Source of the DNA: a virus
Length of the DNA: 56,718 nt
Reading direction: 5' to 3' (one strand)
Virus record (IMG/VR): IMGVR_UViG_3300044684_000179
Location: 1 to 56,718 of that record
The position numbers and the translations under genes were made by a program. The notes below the pieces were generated by a model, which did no database searches, was not told the origin of the DNA, and was given only the letters and a program-made list of their open reading frames with translations. Numbering within the stretch: the stretch's first letter is position 1; each line of letters starts with the position of its first letter. This document shows positions 7,905 through 16,042 of the stretch, piece by piece.

Positions 7905-8782
7905 AGACGCCGACCTGGGAACCATCGTCCGGCAACCTGCTTGCGTTCTTGAACGGAACGACGAGCGCCATCATGGCGGACCTCTACACGTTCACGCTCA
8001 CGAGCGGCGCGGTCTATCGCTTCACGAGCGGCGACGTTCCGCTCACCATCAACGGTCATACCTTCCTGCTCGGGCCGCGCTTCGAGCGCAGCAACATCCG
8101 CTGGCTTGTCGGCATCGAGGTGGACACGCTCACCATCGACCTGTTCGCAGATGACAGCATCCTCATCGGCTCCGCGCCGATCATCAGCGCTATCGCCTCT
8201 GGCCTGTTCGACAACGCGACCGTGCTGGTGGAACGCGCATTCTTCAATCAAGCCGGCGCGTGCCAAGGCACGCTTTACCAGTTCGGTGGCGTGGTGCAGG
8301 AGCCGGTGGCATACCGCGGCCACGCCCAGGTGCAGGTGGTGTCGAGCACGAGCCTGCTGAACATCCAGATTCCGACGGCGGTCTATCAACCCGGCTGCCG
8401 CAACACCTGGGCGGACTTGAACTGCAAGGTTGCGAAGGGCGTCTACCTGATTTCGAAGGCGGCCACCAGCACCACCGACTCTGCGCGTTCGACGTTCTCG
8501 GCCAGCTTCACCGGCACTCCCGCCGCCACCGATGGCTACCTGTCCCTCGGTGTGGCGACATGCACGTCCGGTCAGAACGCTGGCGTGAGCCGAACGATCA
8601 AGACGCACGCAGGCGGCGCAGTCACGGTGATTGCGCCATGGCCTTACCCGGTCGCCGTTGGCGACAACTTCAACTTCTACCCGGGCTGCGACAAGACGCA
8701 GAGCACGTGCCAATCGAAGTTCAACAACCTCCCGAACTTCGCGGCCGAGCCGTACATCCCTCAGCCTGAGACGGTGATGTGA
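7901..8782 (+). CDS. DUF2163 / BR0599-family tail tip protein
   Basis: 293 residues; the ATG at 7901 overlaps the DUF2460 stop (ATGA) and marks the true start of a longer frame. N-terminal DUF2163 features include LYTFTLTSGAVYRFTSGDVP and RSNIRWLVGIEVDTLTIDLF. The C-terminal part carries YPGCDKTQSTCQSKFNNLPN, a cysteine-containing signature of the phage BR0599 domain; gene transfer agent homologues use it in the tail hub. It acts with the DUF2460, NlpC/P60 and tip proteins encoded on either side. Confidence 0.9.
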   Translation: MKTPTWEPSSGNLLAFLNGTTSAIMADLYTFTLTSGAVYRFTSGDVPLTINGHTFLLGPRFERSNIRWLVGIEVDTLTIDLFADDSILIGSAPIISAIASGLFDNATVLVERAFFNQAGACQGTLYQFGGVVQEPVAYRGHAQVQVVSSTSLLNIQIPTAVYQPGCRNTWADLNCKVAKGVYLISKAATSTTDSARSTFSASFTGTPAATDGYLSLGVATCTSGQNAGVSRTIKTHAGGAVTVIAPWPYPVAVGDNFNFYPGCDKTQSTCQSKFNNLPNFAAEPYIPQPETVM

Positions 8783-9216
8783 TGGAACTGCGCGAGATGG
8801 AACAACGAGCGGCCGTCGTGCGCGAGGCGCGCGAGTGGCTTGGCACGCCATACCACCATCACGGCCGAGTCAAGGGCATCGGCGTGGATTGCGCGCAGCT
8901 CCTGTGCGGCGTGTTCGAGCGCGCAAGCATGGTGCCACACATCGACCTGGGCAACTATCCGCGCGACTGGCACCTGCACCGCGGCGAAGAGCTGTTCCTT
9001 GGATGGTTGCAGCGCGTCGGCGCGCGCCGCGTTGAACAGCCGCTGTTCGGTGATGTGGCCGTGTTCAGGTGGGGACGTTGCTTCTCGCATGGCGCCGTAA
9101 TGGTCGAGAGCGACCTCGCGCTGCACTCCTACATCGAGACCGGAGTCATCCTCACCCGACTGCACGAAGCCCCGCTTGAGGGGCGCGAAGTCCAATTCTG
9201 GAGCCTGTGGCAATGA
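8782..9216 (+). CDS. NlpC/P60 family tail peptidase
   Basis: 144 residues, start at the ATG overlapping the upstream stop (TGATG). VREAREWLGTPYHHHGRVKG then IGVDCAQLLCGVF supplies the catalytic cysteine of NlpC/P60 cysteine peptidases, and FSHGAVMVE supplies the histidine. These proteins sit in the tail tip of GTA-like and lambda-like (gpK) tails and cut peptidoglycan peptides during DNA entry. Length is normal for the family. Stop overlaps the tip protein start. Confidence 0.9.
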   Translation: MELREMEQRAAVVREAREWLGTPYHHHGRVKGIGVDCAQLLCGVFERASMVPHIDLGNYPRDWHLHRGEELFLGWLQRVGARRVEQPLFGDVAVFRWGRCFSHGAVMVESDLALHSYIETGVILTRLHEAPLEGREVQFWSLWQ

Positions 9217-12200
9217 GCGGCGGCAAGACCATCAGCAACAGCGAAAGCAAGATCGAGGCGCTGCAGCTTCAAAGCAGCGCCTACGGCGTCACCATCCCCG
9301 TTGTCGCTGGCGTGACGCGCATTGCTGGCAACCTCATCGACTACGAGGGCTTCAAGGCGGTTGCGACGACGACCACGCAGGGCGGCAAGGGTGGTGGGGT
9401 GAAGGTGCAGAACACCACCTACACCTACTATGCCTCGGTACTCATGGGCCTCGCTCACGGCCAGATCACCGACGTGCCGCGTATTTGGGTCGGCAAGAAG
9501 CTCTATCAGGCGTCGGGCGCCAGTGCGAGCTACGCGCAGGAGACCGACAACTACAGCGTGCCGGCCGGCGGCGGTACGTTCACAATCACGTCGCCATCGC
9601 AGTTTGGCTCGAACGTTTCGGTGGTCGCGTTCTCCATCCCGGAAATGGGGCCTGAAGTTGTGCTCGCCGAAGGCACCGACTACACGGTCTCGTCAGGCGC
9701 ATACACCTTCCCTTCGGGCTCCATTGCCTGCGGCTACAACGTCTCCGTCACGTACACGCGCCTCGTCACGCAGGCGGGGCAGACAGCATCGCAGCAGCTC
9801 GGCGTCACGCTGTTCACCGGGCCGGCGCAACAGTCGCCGCCATCCTGGCTGACGAGCAACTACCCTTCGCGGGCCATCAACTACCCGAATCTTGCCTACA
9901 TCAGCGCGTACAACTACCAGCTCGGCACCGGCGCGCAGGTAGACAACCATCTGTTCGAAGTGGTCGGGCCGAGCGCGTACTCGCTGGGCTCGTCGATCCC
10001 CGATGTGGACCCGTCGAGCTTCACGGCGAGTGTGCTGCAGAACACGCGCTACGGCGCGCGCCTGCCCGCAGCATTTGTTCCGGCGCCGACGCAGTGGTCC
10101 ACCTATTGCATCGCGTGCAACCTGCTCATGTCGCCAGCTCTCGACACGCAGTTGAGCGCGGCCGACTTCCTGAAGCAGATCACGAACCTCACGAACACCG
10201 CCGTGGTGTGGAGCGACAACCAGCTCAAGTTCATACCCTACGGCGACACCACCGTCACCGGCAACGGCGCCACCTTCACGCCGAACGTCACGCCGGTCTA
10301 CGACCTCACCGACGACGCCTATGTGCCCGATCCGGGCAAGCCGCCAGTGAAGGTGACGCGCAAGGCTGGTGCTGACTGCTACAACCACTTCCGCATCCAG
10401 TTTCAGAATCGTTCGAACGACTACGCGCCAGAGATCGCGGAGGCCAAGGACCAGGCGGACATCGAGGCCAACGGCCTGCGTAGCGCCAACGTGATCGACG
10501 CGCGCACGTTCGTGTGCGACCCCCAGGTGGCCCGCAACATCGCCCAACTGTTGCTGCAGCGCTCGGTGTATGTGCGCCGCACCTTCGAGTTCTCGCTGCC
10601 GTGGGCCTTCGCTTTCTTGGAGCCGATGGACTTGGTGACGCTCACCGATTCATCGCTCAACCTGTCGAAGACCGCGGTTCGTATCACACAGATCGAGGAA
10701 AGCGGCGGCAAGCTCAACTTCACCGCAGAAGACTTCGCGCTCGGCGTCGCGCACGCGGCCACTTACAACACGCAGGTGAGCGCGGGCTACCTGCACAACT
10801 ACAACGTGTCGCCCGGCAGCGTCAACGCGCCGGTGCTGTTCGAAGCGCCGGCCGCACTCACTTCGAGCGGGCTCGAAGTATGGGCCGCAGTGAGCGGTAG
10901 CGGCCAGTATTGGGGCGGCTGCTCGGTGTGGGTTTCGATGGACGGCACGAACTACACCAAGGTGACCACCATCTACGGCGGTAGCCGCTACGGTCAATTC
11001 ACGAGCGGCGTGTCCGGCGGCGTGGCTCCTGTGCAGCTCGTGAATGGTCAGCTTCTGAGCGCTTCGACGGCCGACGCGAATGCGCTATCGACGCTCTGCT
11101 ATGCGGGCGGTGCGAGCCAGGAGTATTTCGCCTACGCGAGCGCGACACTCACCGGCACGAACCAGTACAACCTTGGCGGCCTTGTGCGCGGCGCCTACGG
11201 CACGGCGGGCGGCGCCACGCACTCTGCCGGCGATCCGTTCGTGCGGTGCGACGACTCCATCGCAAAGTCCGGCCCGCTCGACTTGTCGATGATCGGCAAG
11301 ACGATCTACTTCAAGTTCACCTCGTTCAATATCTTCGGCGGGGCTGAAGAGGTGATCTCGGCTGTATCGGCCTACACGTACACAGTCACCGGCTCCATGT
11401 ACAAGGTGAGCACGGACGGCGCGCAGAGCTTCTATCAGGAGACCGACCCCAGCACGCAGCAAGCCATCGGCATCGGAACGATTTGGGTGCAGCCTAGCAC
11501 CGGCATCATGAAGCGCTGGAACGGCACGAGCTGGGATGCCTACAGCGCGCTTGGCACGGCGGACGTGACGTTGGTCAATGGTGGTGGCTGCACTGTCGCC
11601 GGCAACGTCATCACCAAGACCGCGACGAACGCATGGGGCAATGGCGGCGCTTACAGCCAAGAGGGTTACACCGGGGGCGCCTACGCGCAGGCCATGGCGC
11701 CAGCGAACGGTACCGACATTTCCTTTGGCCTCAACACCGATCCAACGACAGACAACAACTGGACGAGCCTCGACTACGCGATTTACTGCGCTGCTTCCGG
11801 CAACGGTCTGTACGCACACGAGAGCGGCGTTCAGTCGGCTCAGATCGGAACGTGGGCGCCGGGTGACGTACTCACGGTTGCATACGACGGCAGCTCAGTC
11901 AAGTACATGCAGAACGGCACCGTCATTCGGTCGGTGACTGTCAGCTCGGGGAAGAAGTTCTACTTCGATAGTGCGCTCTATCAACAGGGCGCGACGCTGA
12001 AGGGCATTCGTTTCGGTCCCATGACCTCGAACGACTGGAGCAGCGTAGGCAATCGACCTAAGCAGTTCCGTGTGATTTCGGCCGGCTACAGTTCGACGAG
12101 CACGCCGTCGCCCGGCGCCGGGCTCTGGAATGGCGAGACCGGGGCCAACTACTACGGGGCAAGCCGCAGTTATAACCTCGCGCTCATTCAGCGATCCACG

Positions 12201-13160
12201 GGCGCCGTTACCTTCTTCGACTACTACGACATCTATGGTGGTGGCGCAGCGGTAGCCGGCACCCTTCATGGCAACTCACTCGCGTACACGCTGAACAACA
12301 CCAGTAGTGACTACATCGCGGTTGTGTGGACGTATGACGAGCCGAACGCGAACCACTACGACAGCACGCTACAGGCAGCGATGAAGCGTTGCGGCGCCAG
12401 CGCAGGCGTCTTCGGCTCACCGCAGTGGCAAGGTCGAGCCGCCTACCTGCTCATTGGCATCTGCGGTTGCGGTGAGGGCAACGGCTTCGAGGCGTATCAG
12501 GGGAGCATCAACAGCGACCCGAACGCATGGTGCGATGCCTCGTTCATCGTCACAGCGCAAGGTCAGTTGATCGTCAGCGGCACCGGCGCGACGCCGCGCA
12601 CCCTTGCCGACTACAGCTACACCGGCGATCTGAATGCAACCTATGGCGCGACGTTCGGAACCAACGTGTACGGCCAAGCGCAGACGAGCAACATCGCGCC
12701 GAACGCCGCAACCCTTGTACTAAAGGACTACATCGCAAACCAGACGCAGTCACTGACCAATAGCGGCCTTGGGGTCAAGCAAGTCACGGTCAATAACACT
12801 ATCAACTACACCAACAACACCGGCGGAACGGTGGACGTTGAGTTGTCCTGGAGCGCGATTCATACCTTCTCGGTAAGCGCGGGCACGCCGACAGGAACGC
12901 TCAGTGCGAGCGGCATGGTCGCTCAATGGACGGTGAACGGCGTTGCGGCCTCGTATACCGAATCAAACGGCATCGACGCGGTCTCGTTGCCAAACGGATC
13001 AAGCAAGACCTGGCGCGTCTCCACCGTGTATCACCTCACGCTGGCTGCTGGCGACGTCCTGGCTGCAAACACCGTGGTGCTCGTCCAAGGAACGGCGAGT
13101 GTGAACTTTACTTTGCAGACGCAAAATGCAATGCTGCGCGCCACCATTGTTAAGCGATAG
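9213..13160 (+). CDS. Central tail tip / host specificity protein (gpJ-like, GTA-type)
   Basis: 1315 residues; start is the ATG overlapping the NlpC/P60 stop, in preference to a GTG two codons earlier. The N-terminal half contains the conserved phage tail hub region (DLTDDAYVPDPGKPPVKVTR; TFEFSLPWAFAFLEPMDLVT). After about residue 720 come C-terminal domains likely to meet the host surface: a lectin/SPRY-like segment (NGGGCTVAGNVITKTATNAW; FGLNTDPTTDNNWTSLDYAI; YDGSSVKYMQNGTVIRSVTV) and beta-rich repeats near the end (NNTINYTNNTGGTVDVELSW). It probably forms the tail tip and carries the receptor-binding parts. Confidence 0.85.
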   Translation: MSGGKTISNSESKIEALQLQSSAYGVTIPVVAGVTRIAGNLIDYEGFKAVATTTTQGGKGGGVKVQNTTYTYYASVLMGLAHGQITDVPRIWVGKKLYQASGASASYAQETDNYSVPAGGGTFTITSPSQFGSNVSVVAFSIPEMGPEVVLAEGTDYTVSSGAYTFPSGSIACGYNVSVTYTRLVTQAGQTASQQLGVTLFTGPAQQSPPSWLTSNYPSRAINYPNLAYISAYNYQLGTGAQVDNHLFEVVGPSAYSLGSSIPDVDPSSFTASVLQNTRYGARLPAAFVPAPTQWSTYCIACNLLMSPALDTQLSAADFLKQITNLTNTAVVWSDNQLKFIPYGDTTVTGNGATFTPNVTPVYDLTDDAYVPDPGKPPVKVTRKAGADCYNHFRIQFQNRSNDYAPEIAEAKDQADIEANGLRSANVIDARTFVCDPQVARNIAQLLLQRSVYVRRTFEFSLPWAFAFLEPMDLVTLTDSSLNLSKTAVRITQIEESGGKLNFTAEDFALGVAHAATYNTQVSAGYLHNYNVSPGSVNAPVLFEAPAALTSSGLEVWAAVSGSGQYWGGCSVWVSMDGTNYTKVTTIYGGSRYGQFTSGVSGGVAPVQLVNGQLLSASTADANALSTLCYAGGASQEYFAYASATLTGTNQYNLGGLVRGAYGTAGGATHSAGDPFVRCDDSIAKSGPLDLSMIGKTIYFKFTSFNIFGGAEEVISAVSAYTYTVTGSMYKVSTDGAQSFYQETDPSTQQAIGIGTIWVQPSTGIMKRWNGTSWDAYSALGTADVTLVNGGGCTVAGNVITKTATNAWGNGGAYSQEGYTGGAYAQAMAPANGTDISFGLNTDPTTDNNWTSLDYAIYCAASGNGLYAHESGVQSAQIGTWAPGDVLTVAYDGSSVKYMQNGTVIRSVTVSSGKKFYFDSALYQQGATLKGIRFGPMTSNDWSSVGNRPKQFRVISAGYSSTSTPSPGAGLWNGETGANYYGASRSYNLALIQRSTGAVTFFDYYDIYGGGAAVAGTLHGNSLAYTLNNTSSDYIAVVWTYDEPNANHYDSTLQAAMKRCGASAGVFGSPQWQGRAAYLLIGICGCGEGNGFEAYQGSINSDPNAWCDASFIVTAQGQLIVSGTGATPRTLADYSYTGDLNATYGATFGTNVYGQAQTSNIAPNAATLVLKDYIANQTQSLTNSGLGVKQVTVNNTINYTNNTGGTVDVELSWSAIHTFSVSAGTPTGTLSASGMVAQWTVNGVAASYTESNGIDAVSLPNGSSKTWRVSTVYHLTLAAGDVLAANTVVLVQGTASVNFTLQTQNAMLRATIVKR

Positions 13161-13171
13161 GGAGGAACACG

Positions 13172-13345
13172 ATGAGATTCAAGTTGGCAATCGTCACTGC
13201 ATGCGCCGTGTTGCTTGCAACAGCATTGGCCGCATGCGGCGGCGGTGGAGACGATGAACCCGCGGCGCAGACCACCATAAGTCGCGACGCATGCAATGAC
13301 CCGGCGGCGAAGCCGGAGAGCTGTTCGCTATTTGTTGGTCCATGA
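13172..13345 (+). CDS. Small lipoprotein (57 aa)
   Basis: A 57-residue product preceded by the strong ribosome site GGAGG six bases before the ATG. MRFKLAIVTACAVLLATALA then ACGGGGDDEP is a signal peptide with lipobox (LAAC) followed by Gly and acidic residues, so a lipid-anchored product is expected. Three more cysteines are in the mature part. It lies between the tail tip gene and the lysis cassette. Small phage lipoproteins at this place (for example T5 Llp type) can block the receptor for superinfecting phage; that role is inference here. Confidence 0.75.
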   Translation: MRFKLAIVTACAVLLATALAACGGGGDDEPAAQTTISRDACNDPAAKPESCSLFVGP

Positions 13346-13485
13346 ATTTCACACCCACCAAGGCGTACGGCTCGCGCCCAGGCTGCAGCCGCCACCACGC
13401 AGGATCAGAAGCTCAATGCTGTGACGTGGAGCGCGCCAAGCGCCGCAACCTGATTGTTCAACTTCGCCCATATCGACTACCATAA
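13342..13485 (+). CDS. Possible small overlapping reading frame (47 aa)
   Basis: An ATG overlapping the lipoprotein stop (ATGA) opens a 47-residue frame that ends within palindrome site 2. The product is Cys/His/Arg-rich (GCSRHHAGSEAQCCD) and resembles nothing known. Stop-start overlap is the normal coupling in this genome, which is the only support; it may be a chance frame. Confidence 0.25.
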   Translation: MNFTPTKAYGSRPGCSRHHAGSEAQCCDVERAKRRNLIVQLRPYRLP

Positions 13486-13491
13486 CGGTAG
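13477..13491 (+). promoter_or_regulatory. CTACC-N5-GGTAG palindrome (site 2)
   Basis: CTACCATAACGGTAG, 23 bases before the first gene of the lysis cassette. The same 15 bases occur before the small terminase gene (45215-45229). Confidence 0.6.
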
Positions 13492-13514
13492 CCGACCACA
13501 GCTGAGGTGGTCAC

Positions 13515-13874
13515 ATGACAGCTCTAACCGCGAGGCCGCGCCCGCTCATGCAATTCGATCTCTGGACCGTCGGGCAAGCCATTGGCGCGTCCGCCGTCAG
13601 TGGCGGCTTCGGCCTTCTGATGCTGCGCAAGTTCATGAAGGGCTGGGTTGCCGACGGCGCGCAGATCGAGACCGTGAATTTGCTGCGCGAGGAAGTGCGG
13701 CGACTCGGTGAAGTGAACACGCAGCTCGCAGAAGAGGTGAACCGCCTGCAGCTCCAGAACGTGAAGCTGCAGCGCGAAATCGCCTCACTGCACGGCCAAC
13801 TGTCCGAGTTCAAGGCGTTCCGCGAGGGGCGCGCTGCAGGCGAGACGGGCTTGCCGGAGGTGCCCACGCAATGA
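13515..13874 (+). CDS. Membrane-anchored coiled-coil protein, lysis cassette
   Basis: 119 residues. One hydrophobic segment near the N-terminus (ASAVSGGFGLLMLRKF, about residues 24-40) is followed by a long coiled coil (LLREEVRRLGEVNTQLAEEV; NRLQLQNVKLQREIASLHGQ). The start follows GAGGTGGTC. The stop overlaps the lysin candidate start. Position at the head of the lysis genes suggests a lysis-related or envelope protein, but no family was recognised. Confidence 0.7.
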   Translation: MTALTARPRPLMQFDLWTVGQAIGASAVSGGFGLLMLRKFMKGWVADGAQIETVNLLREEVRRLGEVNTQLAEEVNRLQLQNVKLQREIASLHGQLSEFKAFREGRAAGETGLPEVPTQ

Positions 13875-14290
13875 AGCTCATCGTCAACCGCGCCGGCACG
13901 CACGGCGACGCCACGCTCGGCGATCTCAGCATCGACGGCCAACCCTTCTGCCACACGCTCGAAGACCTCGTTCGCGAGGTTCCCGGCCAGCCTGTTGAGG
14001 CTTGGAAGGTGCCCGGCGAAACCGCCATCCCGCGCGGCACCTACAAAGTGGTCATCGACTACAGCCCGCGCTTCGGTCGCAACATGCCGCATGTGCTCGA
14101 TGTGCCAGGGTTCGAGGGTGTGCGCATCCACACCGGCAACACGCCGGCCGACACCGAGGGGTGCATTCTCGTCGGATACATCGAGGCCGGCGGCACCATC
14201 GAGCGCTCGCGCGACGCCTTCACCGAGCTGTTCGCCCGCTTGAACGCGGCGATCTCGAACGGTGAGGCGGTCGAAATCGAGGTGCGCTGA
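13871..14290 (+). CDS. DUF5675 family protein, putative endolysin
   Basis: 139 residues. The segment HTLEDLVREVPGQPVEAWKV, then GETAIPRGTYKVVIDYSPRF and VRIHTGNTPADTEGCILVG, is the DUF5675 pattern. The His in RIHTGN and the Cys in DTEGCI are arranged like the catalytic residues of L,D-transpeptidase-fold enzymes, so a peptidoglycan-peptide-cleaving or transferring activity is plausible. No other lysozyme-like gene is seen, and the gene stands between a membrane protein, a holin-like gene and the spanins, which makes it the best candidate for the cell-wall lysis enzyme. Confidence 0.7.
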   Translation: MKLIVNRAGTHGDATLGDLSIDGQPFCHTLEDLVREVPGQPVEAWKVPGETAIPRGTYKVVIDYSPRFGRNMPHVLDVPGFEGVRIHTGNTPADTEGCILVGYIEAGGTIERSRDAFTELFARLNAAISNGEAVEIEVR

Positions 14291-14562
14291 TGCTCGCGTG
14301 GCTGCAATCCTGGCTCCAGCGCCTGCCGCTGCGGCTGCTCCACATGCTCACCGGCCAGGACAACACCACCATCGACATCGGCCGCGTGTCGTGGGCGCTG
14401 TCGTTCGTTGCGGTCGTGGCCGCCGCTGGCGCGAACTGGTGGCACGGCGCAGTGATCGGGCTGCGCGAGCTGGCCGAGTCGCTTGGCATCGTCGCCACCA
14501 CCCATGGGGTCGCGCTGCTTGCAAAGGCTCGCACCGAGCCGCCCGCAAAGGACTCTCCATGA
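14290..14562 (+). CDS. Holin-like small membrane protein
   Basis: 90 residues, ATG overlapping the upstream stop. Two hydrophobic stretches (VSWALSFVAVVAAAGANWW; LAESLGIVATTHGVALLA) separated by a short turn, with charged ends, fit a class II-type holin. It lies between the lysin candidate and the spanin pair. A holin would permeabilise the inner membrane to time lysis. The first 25 residues are unusually rich in Leu and Trp. Confidence 0.65.
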   Translation: MLAWLQSWLQRLPLRLLHMLTGQDNTTIDIGRVSWALSFVAVVAAAGANWWHGAVIGLRELAESLGIVATTHGVALLAKARTEPPAKDSP

Positions 14563-15161
14563 TCGACCTCAGCAATGCGATACCGCTGCCCTGGCGCCTG
14601 CTCTGCATCGTTTGCGCCTTGGTCGCGGCGGCTGCCGGCATCCTTGCTTACGGCGCCAACCGCTTCCATGCGGGCGACGCCATGGGCTACAGCCGCGGAC
14701 ATGCCGAAGCCGTTGCGGTGCAAGGGCAGTGGGACGCCGAGAAGGCACGCCTCAATGCTCTCGCGCTGCAGCAGTCCAACGACGTGCGCAAGTTCGAAGA
14801 GCTGCGTGCGTCCAACATCCAAGGAGCACTCGATGCGAAAGAACGAGAAGCCCAACGTGCTCGCGCTGACGCTGCTGATCTGCGCGGGCAGCTTGCAAGC
14901 CTGCGCGACAGCCTCGCAACAGCCGCAACAGCCGCCGACCTGCCTGCCAGCAGCGCTACCGGCGGCACCGGTGCCGCCCGCGGACCTGATGACGCCGCCA
15001 CCCTCCGACAGCTTCTCGGCGCGTGCAGCGGCCGATATGCGGACGTGGCAGAAGCTGCTGACGCACTCCGCGTCCAACTGAGCGGGGTTCAGGGCTGGGT
15101 GCGCGCGGCATGCGTGGCGCCGGCCGGCGCCCAGGACAACCACCAAGGAGCTACACAGTGA
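14559..15161 (+). CDS. Rz: Inner-membrane spanin (Rz-like)
   Basis: 200 residues; start at the ATG that overlaps the holin stop. One N-terminal membrane helix (LCIVCALVAAAAGILAYGAN) and a periplasmic coiled coil (ALQQSNDVRKFEELRASNIQ; LDAKEREAQRARADAADLRG) give the Rz/i-spanin topology (DUF2514-like). A second spanin gene is embedded in the +1 frame at 14833. The pair should fuse inner and outer membranes at the last step of lysis. Confidence 0.85.
   Translation: MIDLSNAIPLPWRLLCIVCALVAAAAGILAYGANRFHAGDAMGYSRGHAEAVAVQGQWDAEKARLNALALQQSNDVRKFEELRASNIQGALDAKEREAQRARADAADLRGQLASLRDSLATAATAADLPASSATGGTGAARGPDDAATLRQLLGACSGRYADVAEAADALRVQLSGVQGWVRAACVAPAGAQDNHQGATQ
14833..15081 (+). CDS. Rz1: Outer-membrane spanin lipoprotein (Rz1-like), nested in Rz
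   Basis: 82 residues, wholly inside the Rz gene in another frame. It has its own ribosome site (AAGGAG, 7 bases upstream). MRKNEKPNVLALTLLICAGS then LQAC is a signal peptide with lipobox; the mature part is Pro-rich (QQPQQPPTCLPAALPAAPVP), as typical of o-spanins. Partner of the i-spanin. Confidence 0.85.
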   Translation: MRKNEKPNVLALTLLICAGSLQACATASQQPQQPPTCLPAALPAAPVPPADLMTPPPSDSFSARAAADMRTWQKLLTHSASN

Positions 15162-15421
15162 GCATCTTCAAAGACATCGAGGCGGCTGCCGCTGCCGAAC
15201 TTCAGGCCATCGAGCAGAAGCTCGCCCGCGGTGCGCCCGGCGTGCTGCGCGAGGCGCTCCACCTCGGCACGCTGCACGCGCAGATTGCCCAGGTGGAGGA
15301 ACGCTTCAAGCAGGGCGTGGCGACGCTGCGCGACAGCGCTGACGGCAAGATTGCCGAGCTGCGCAAGGCTTGGGGCGAGGCTGTCGCGCCCGAGCCGGCC
15401 GAACCGCCCGCGGCGCAGTAG
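15158..15421 (+). CDS. Small helical protein ending the late operon
   Basis: 87 residues from a GTG overlapping the Rz stop (GTGA), preceded by AAGGAG. The product is almost entirely helical (SIFKDIEAAAAAELQAIEQK; TLHAQIAQVEERFKQGVATL). No family recognised. Its stop lies 7 bases from the stop of the opposing lipoprotein gene, so it ends the rightward late operon. Confidence 0.7.
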   Translation: MSIFKDIEAAAAAELQAIEQKLARGAPGVLREALHLGTLHAQIAQVEERFKQGVATLRDSADGKIAELRKAWGEAVAPEPAEPPAAQ

Positions 15422-15428
15422 CGGCGCC

Positions 15429-15713
15429 TCAGCGATAGCTGTCGGGGATGGTCGGCGCCTGCGCCACCACCCCATCTTTCACGAGCACGCTGACGGCCCG
15501 GCTCTGACCGTTCATGCCGTTGGCGTAGCTCCACGTGTACCGCACGCCCTGCGCGGTAGCGGCCGTCATGTAAGGCGGCCCCATCAGCGCAATCAAGTCG
15601 TGCTCGCTCATGCCGGCCTTGATCTGCCGGGCCTGCGACCAGTCGAAGTTCGTGCCAGCGCAAGCGGCGAGGGCGATGGCCGCGACCGCGGCGACGATGG
15701 TTGCTTTGCGCAT
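15429..15713 (-). CDS. SmpA/OmlA (BamE)-like lipoprotein, moron candidate
   Basis: 94 residues, start at the ATG with AGGAGAGG just upstream. MRKATIVAAVAAIALAAC is a lipoprotein signal. The mature part (FDWSQARQIKAGMSEHDLIA; LMGPPYMTAATAQGVRYTWS) matches the SmpA/OmlA fold, with the KAGMSEHDLIALMGPP helix-turn motif. It is transcribed against the late operon, from between attP and the late genes, the usual place for genes expressed in the lysogen. A degenerate copy of the CTACC palindrome overlaps its ribosome site. Confidence 0.8.
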   Translation of the reverse strand: MRKATIVAAVAAIALAACAGTNFDWSQARQIKAGMSEHDLIALMGPPYMTAATAQGVRYTWSYANGMNGQSRAVSVLVKDGVVAQAPTIPDSYR

Positions 15714-15717
15714 TTCC

Positions 15718-15732
15718 TCTCCTTTTCGGTAA
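15718..15732 (-). promoter_or_regulatory. Degenerate palindrome overlapping the moron ribosome site
   Basis: On the minus strand TTACCGAAAAGGAGA, with TACACT a few bases upstream. The right half has become the ribosome site (AAGGAG). The same arrangement occurs before the genes starting at 25921, 36352, 38618 and 53674. Confidence 0.4.
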
Positions 15733-15803
15733 TAGTGTACCCAGGGGAGACCAAGCGCCCTACGCACGGGACGCGCCAACAGGTAGCCGGAAAGACTAAA
15801 CGG

Positions 15804-15818
15804 CTACCGGAAAGGTAG
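15804..15818. promoter_or_regulatory. CTACC-N5-GGTAG palindrome (site 3) beside attP
   Basis: CTACCGGAAAGGTAG within GGCTACCGGAAAGGTAGC. A partial copy (GGTAGCCGGAAAGACTA) starts at 15782. These lie about 60 bases from the attP core and could bind the repressor or act in integration. Confidence 0.5.
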
Positions 15819-15829
15819 CGCAATATCTT

Positions 15830-15836
15830 TTCCGTA
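15830..15836 (+). other. Putative integrase arm-type site, left
   Basis: TTCCGTA, 41 bases left of the attP core. The same heptamer recurs three times on the right side of the core. Confidence 0.4.
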
Positions 15837-15877
15837 AAAGTGAAGGTAAGTGGTTGTCGCGCAACCCCGCGCCCAAT

Positions 15878-15924
15878 CCTTGACATGGTGGGGGTCGTTG
15901 GTTCGAGTCCAATCGCGCCTACCA
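15878..15924 (+). other. attP: attP core: 3' half of tRNA-Val(GAC)
   Basis: CCTTGACATGGTGG followed by GGGTCGTTGGTTCGAGTCC and AATCGCGCCTACCA reproduces the anticodon loop (GAC) and 3' strand, T arm, acceptor 3' strand and CCA of a tRNA-Val gene. The matching 5' half (D arm, 5' acceptor strand) is absent, so this is not a tRNA gene. Integration here would rebuild a complete host tRNA-Val gene. The integrase gene lies 1.7 kb away with the excisionase candidate behind it. Confidence 0.85.
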
Positions 15925-15931
15925 AAAACAC

Positions 15932-15965
15932 AAGGCCCGACAGTCATTTAGCACTGTCGGGCCTT
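15932..15965 (+). terminator. Strong terminator next to attP
   Basis: AAGGCCCGACAGT (15932-15944) and ACTGTCGGGCCTT (15953-15965) form a perfect 13-bp stem with an 8-base loop, followed by CGTCTTTCT. After integration it would lie just downstream of the rebuilt tRNA gene and could end both tRNA and leftward early transcripts (it also has A-rich sequence, CCAAAAACA, on the other side). Confidence 0.8.
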
Positions 15966-15996
15966 CGTCTTTCTGGTGAGACTGTGGCCGCTGTTC

Positions 15997-16022
15997 TTCC
16001 GTAATTCCGTAGTTCATCCGTA
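15997..16022 (+). repeat. Three TCCGTA direct repeats, putative integrase arm sites, right
   Basis: TTCCGTA at 15997 and 16005 and ATCCGTA at 16016 lie 73-98 bases right of the core. Together with the left copy at 15830 they flank the core in the manner of tyrosine-integrase arm sites. Confidence 0.45.
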
Positions 16023-16042
16023 GATTCAGTGCGCAGACCTCG

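Noticed and set aside
15860-15924. Functional tRNA-Val gene
   Set aside because: Only the anticodon loop and 3' half are present; no D arm or 5' acceptor strand. It is an attachment core.
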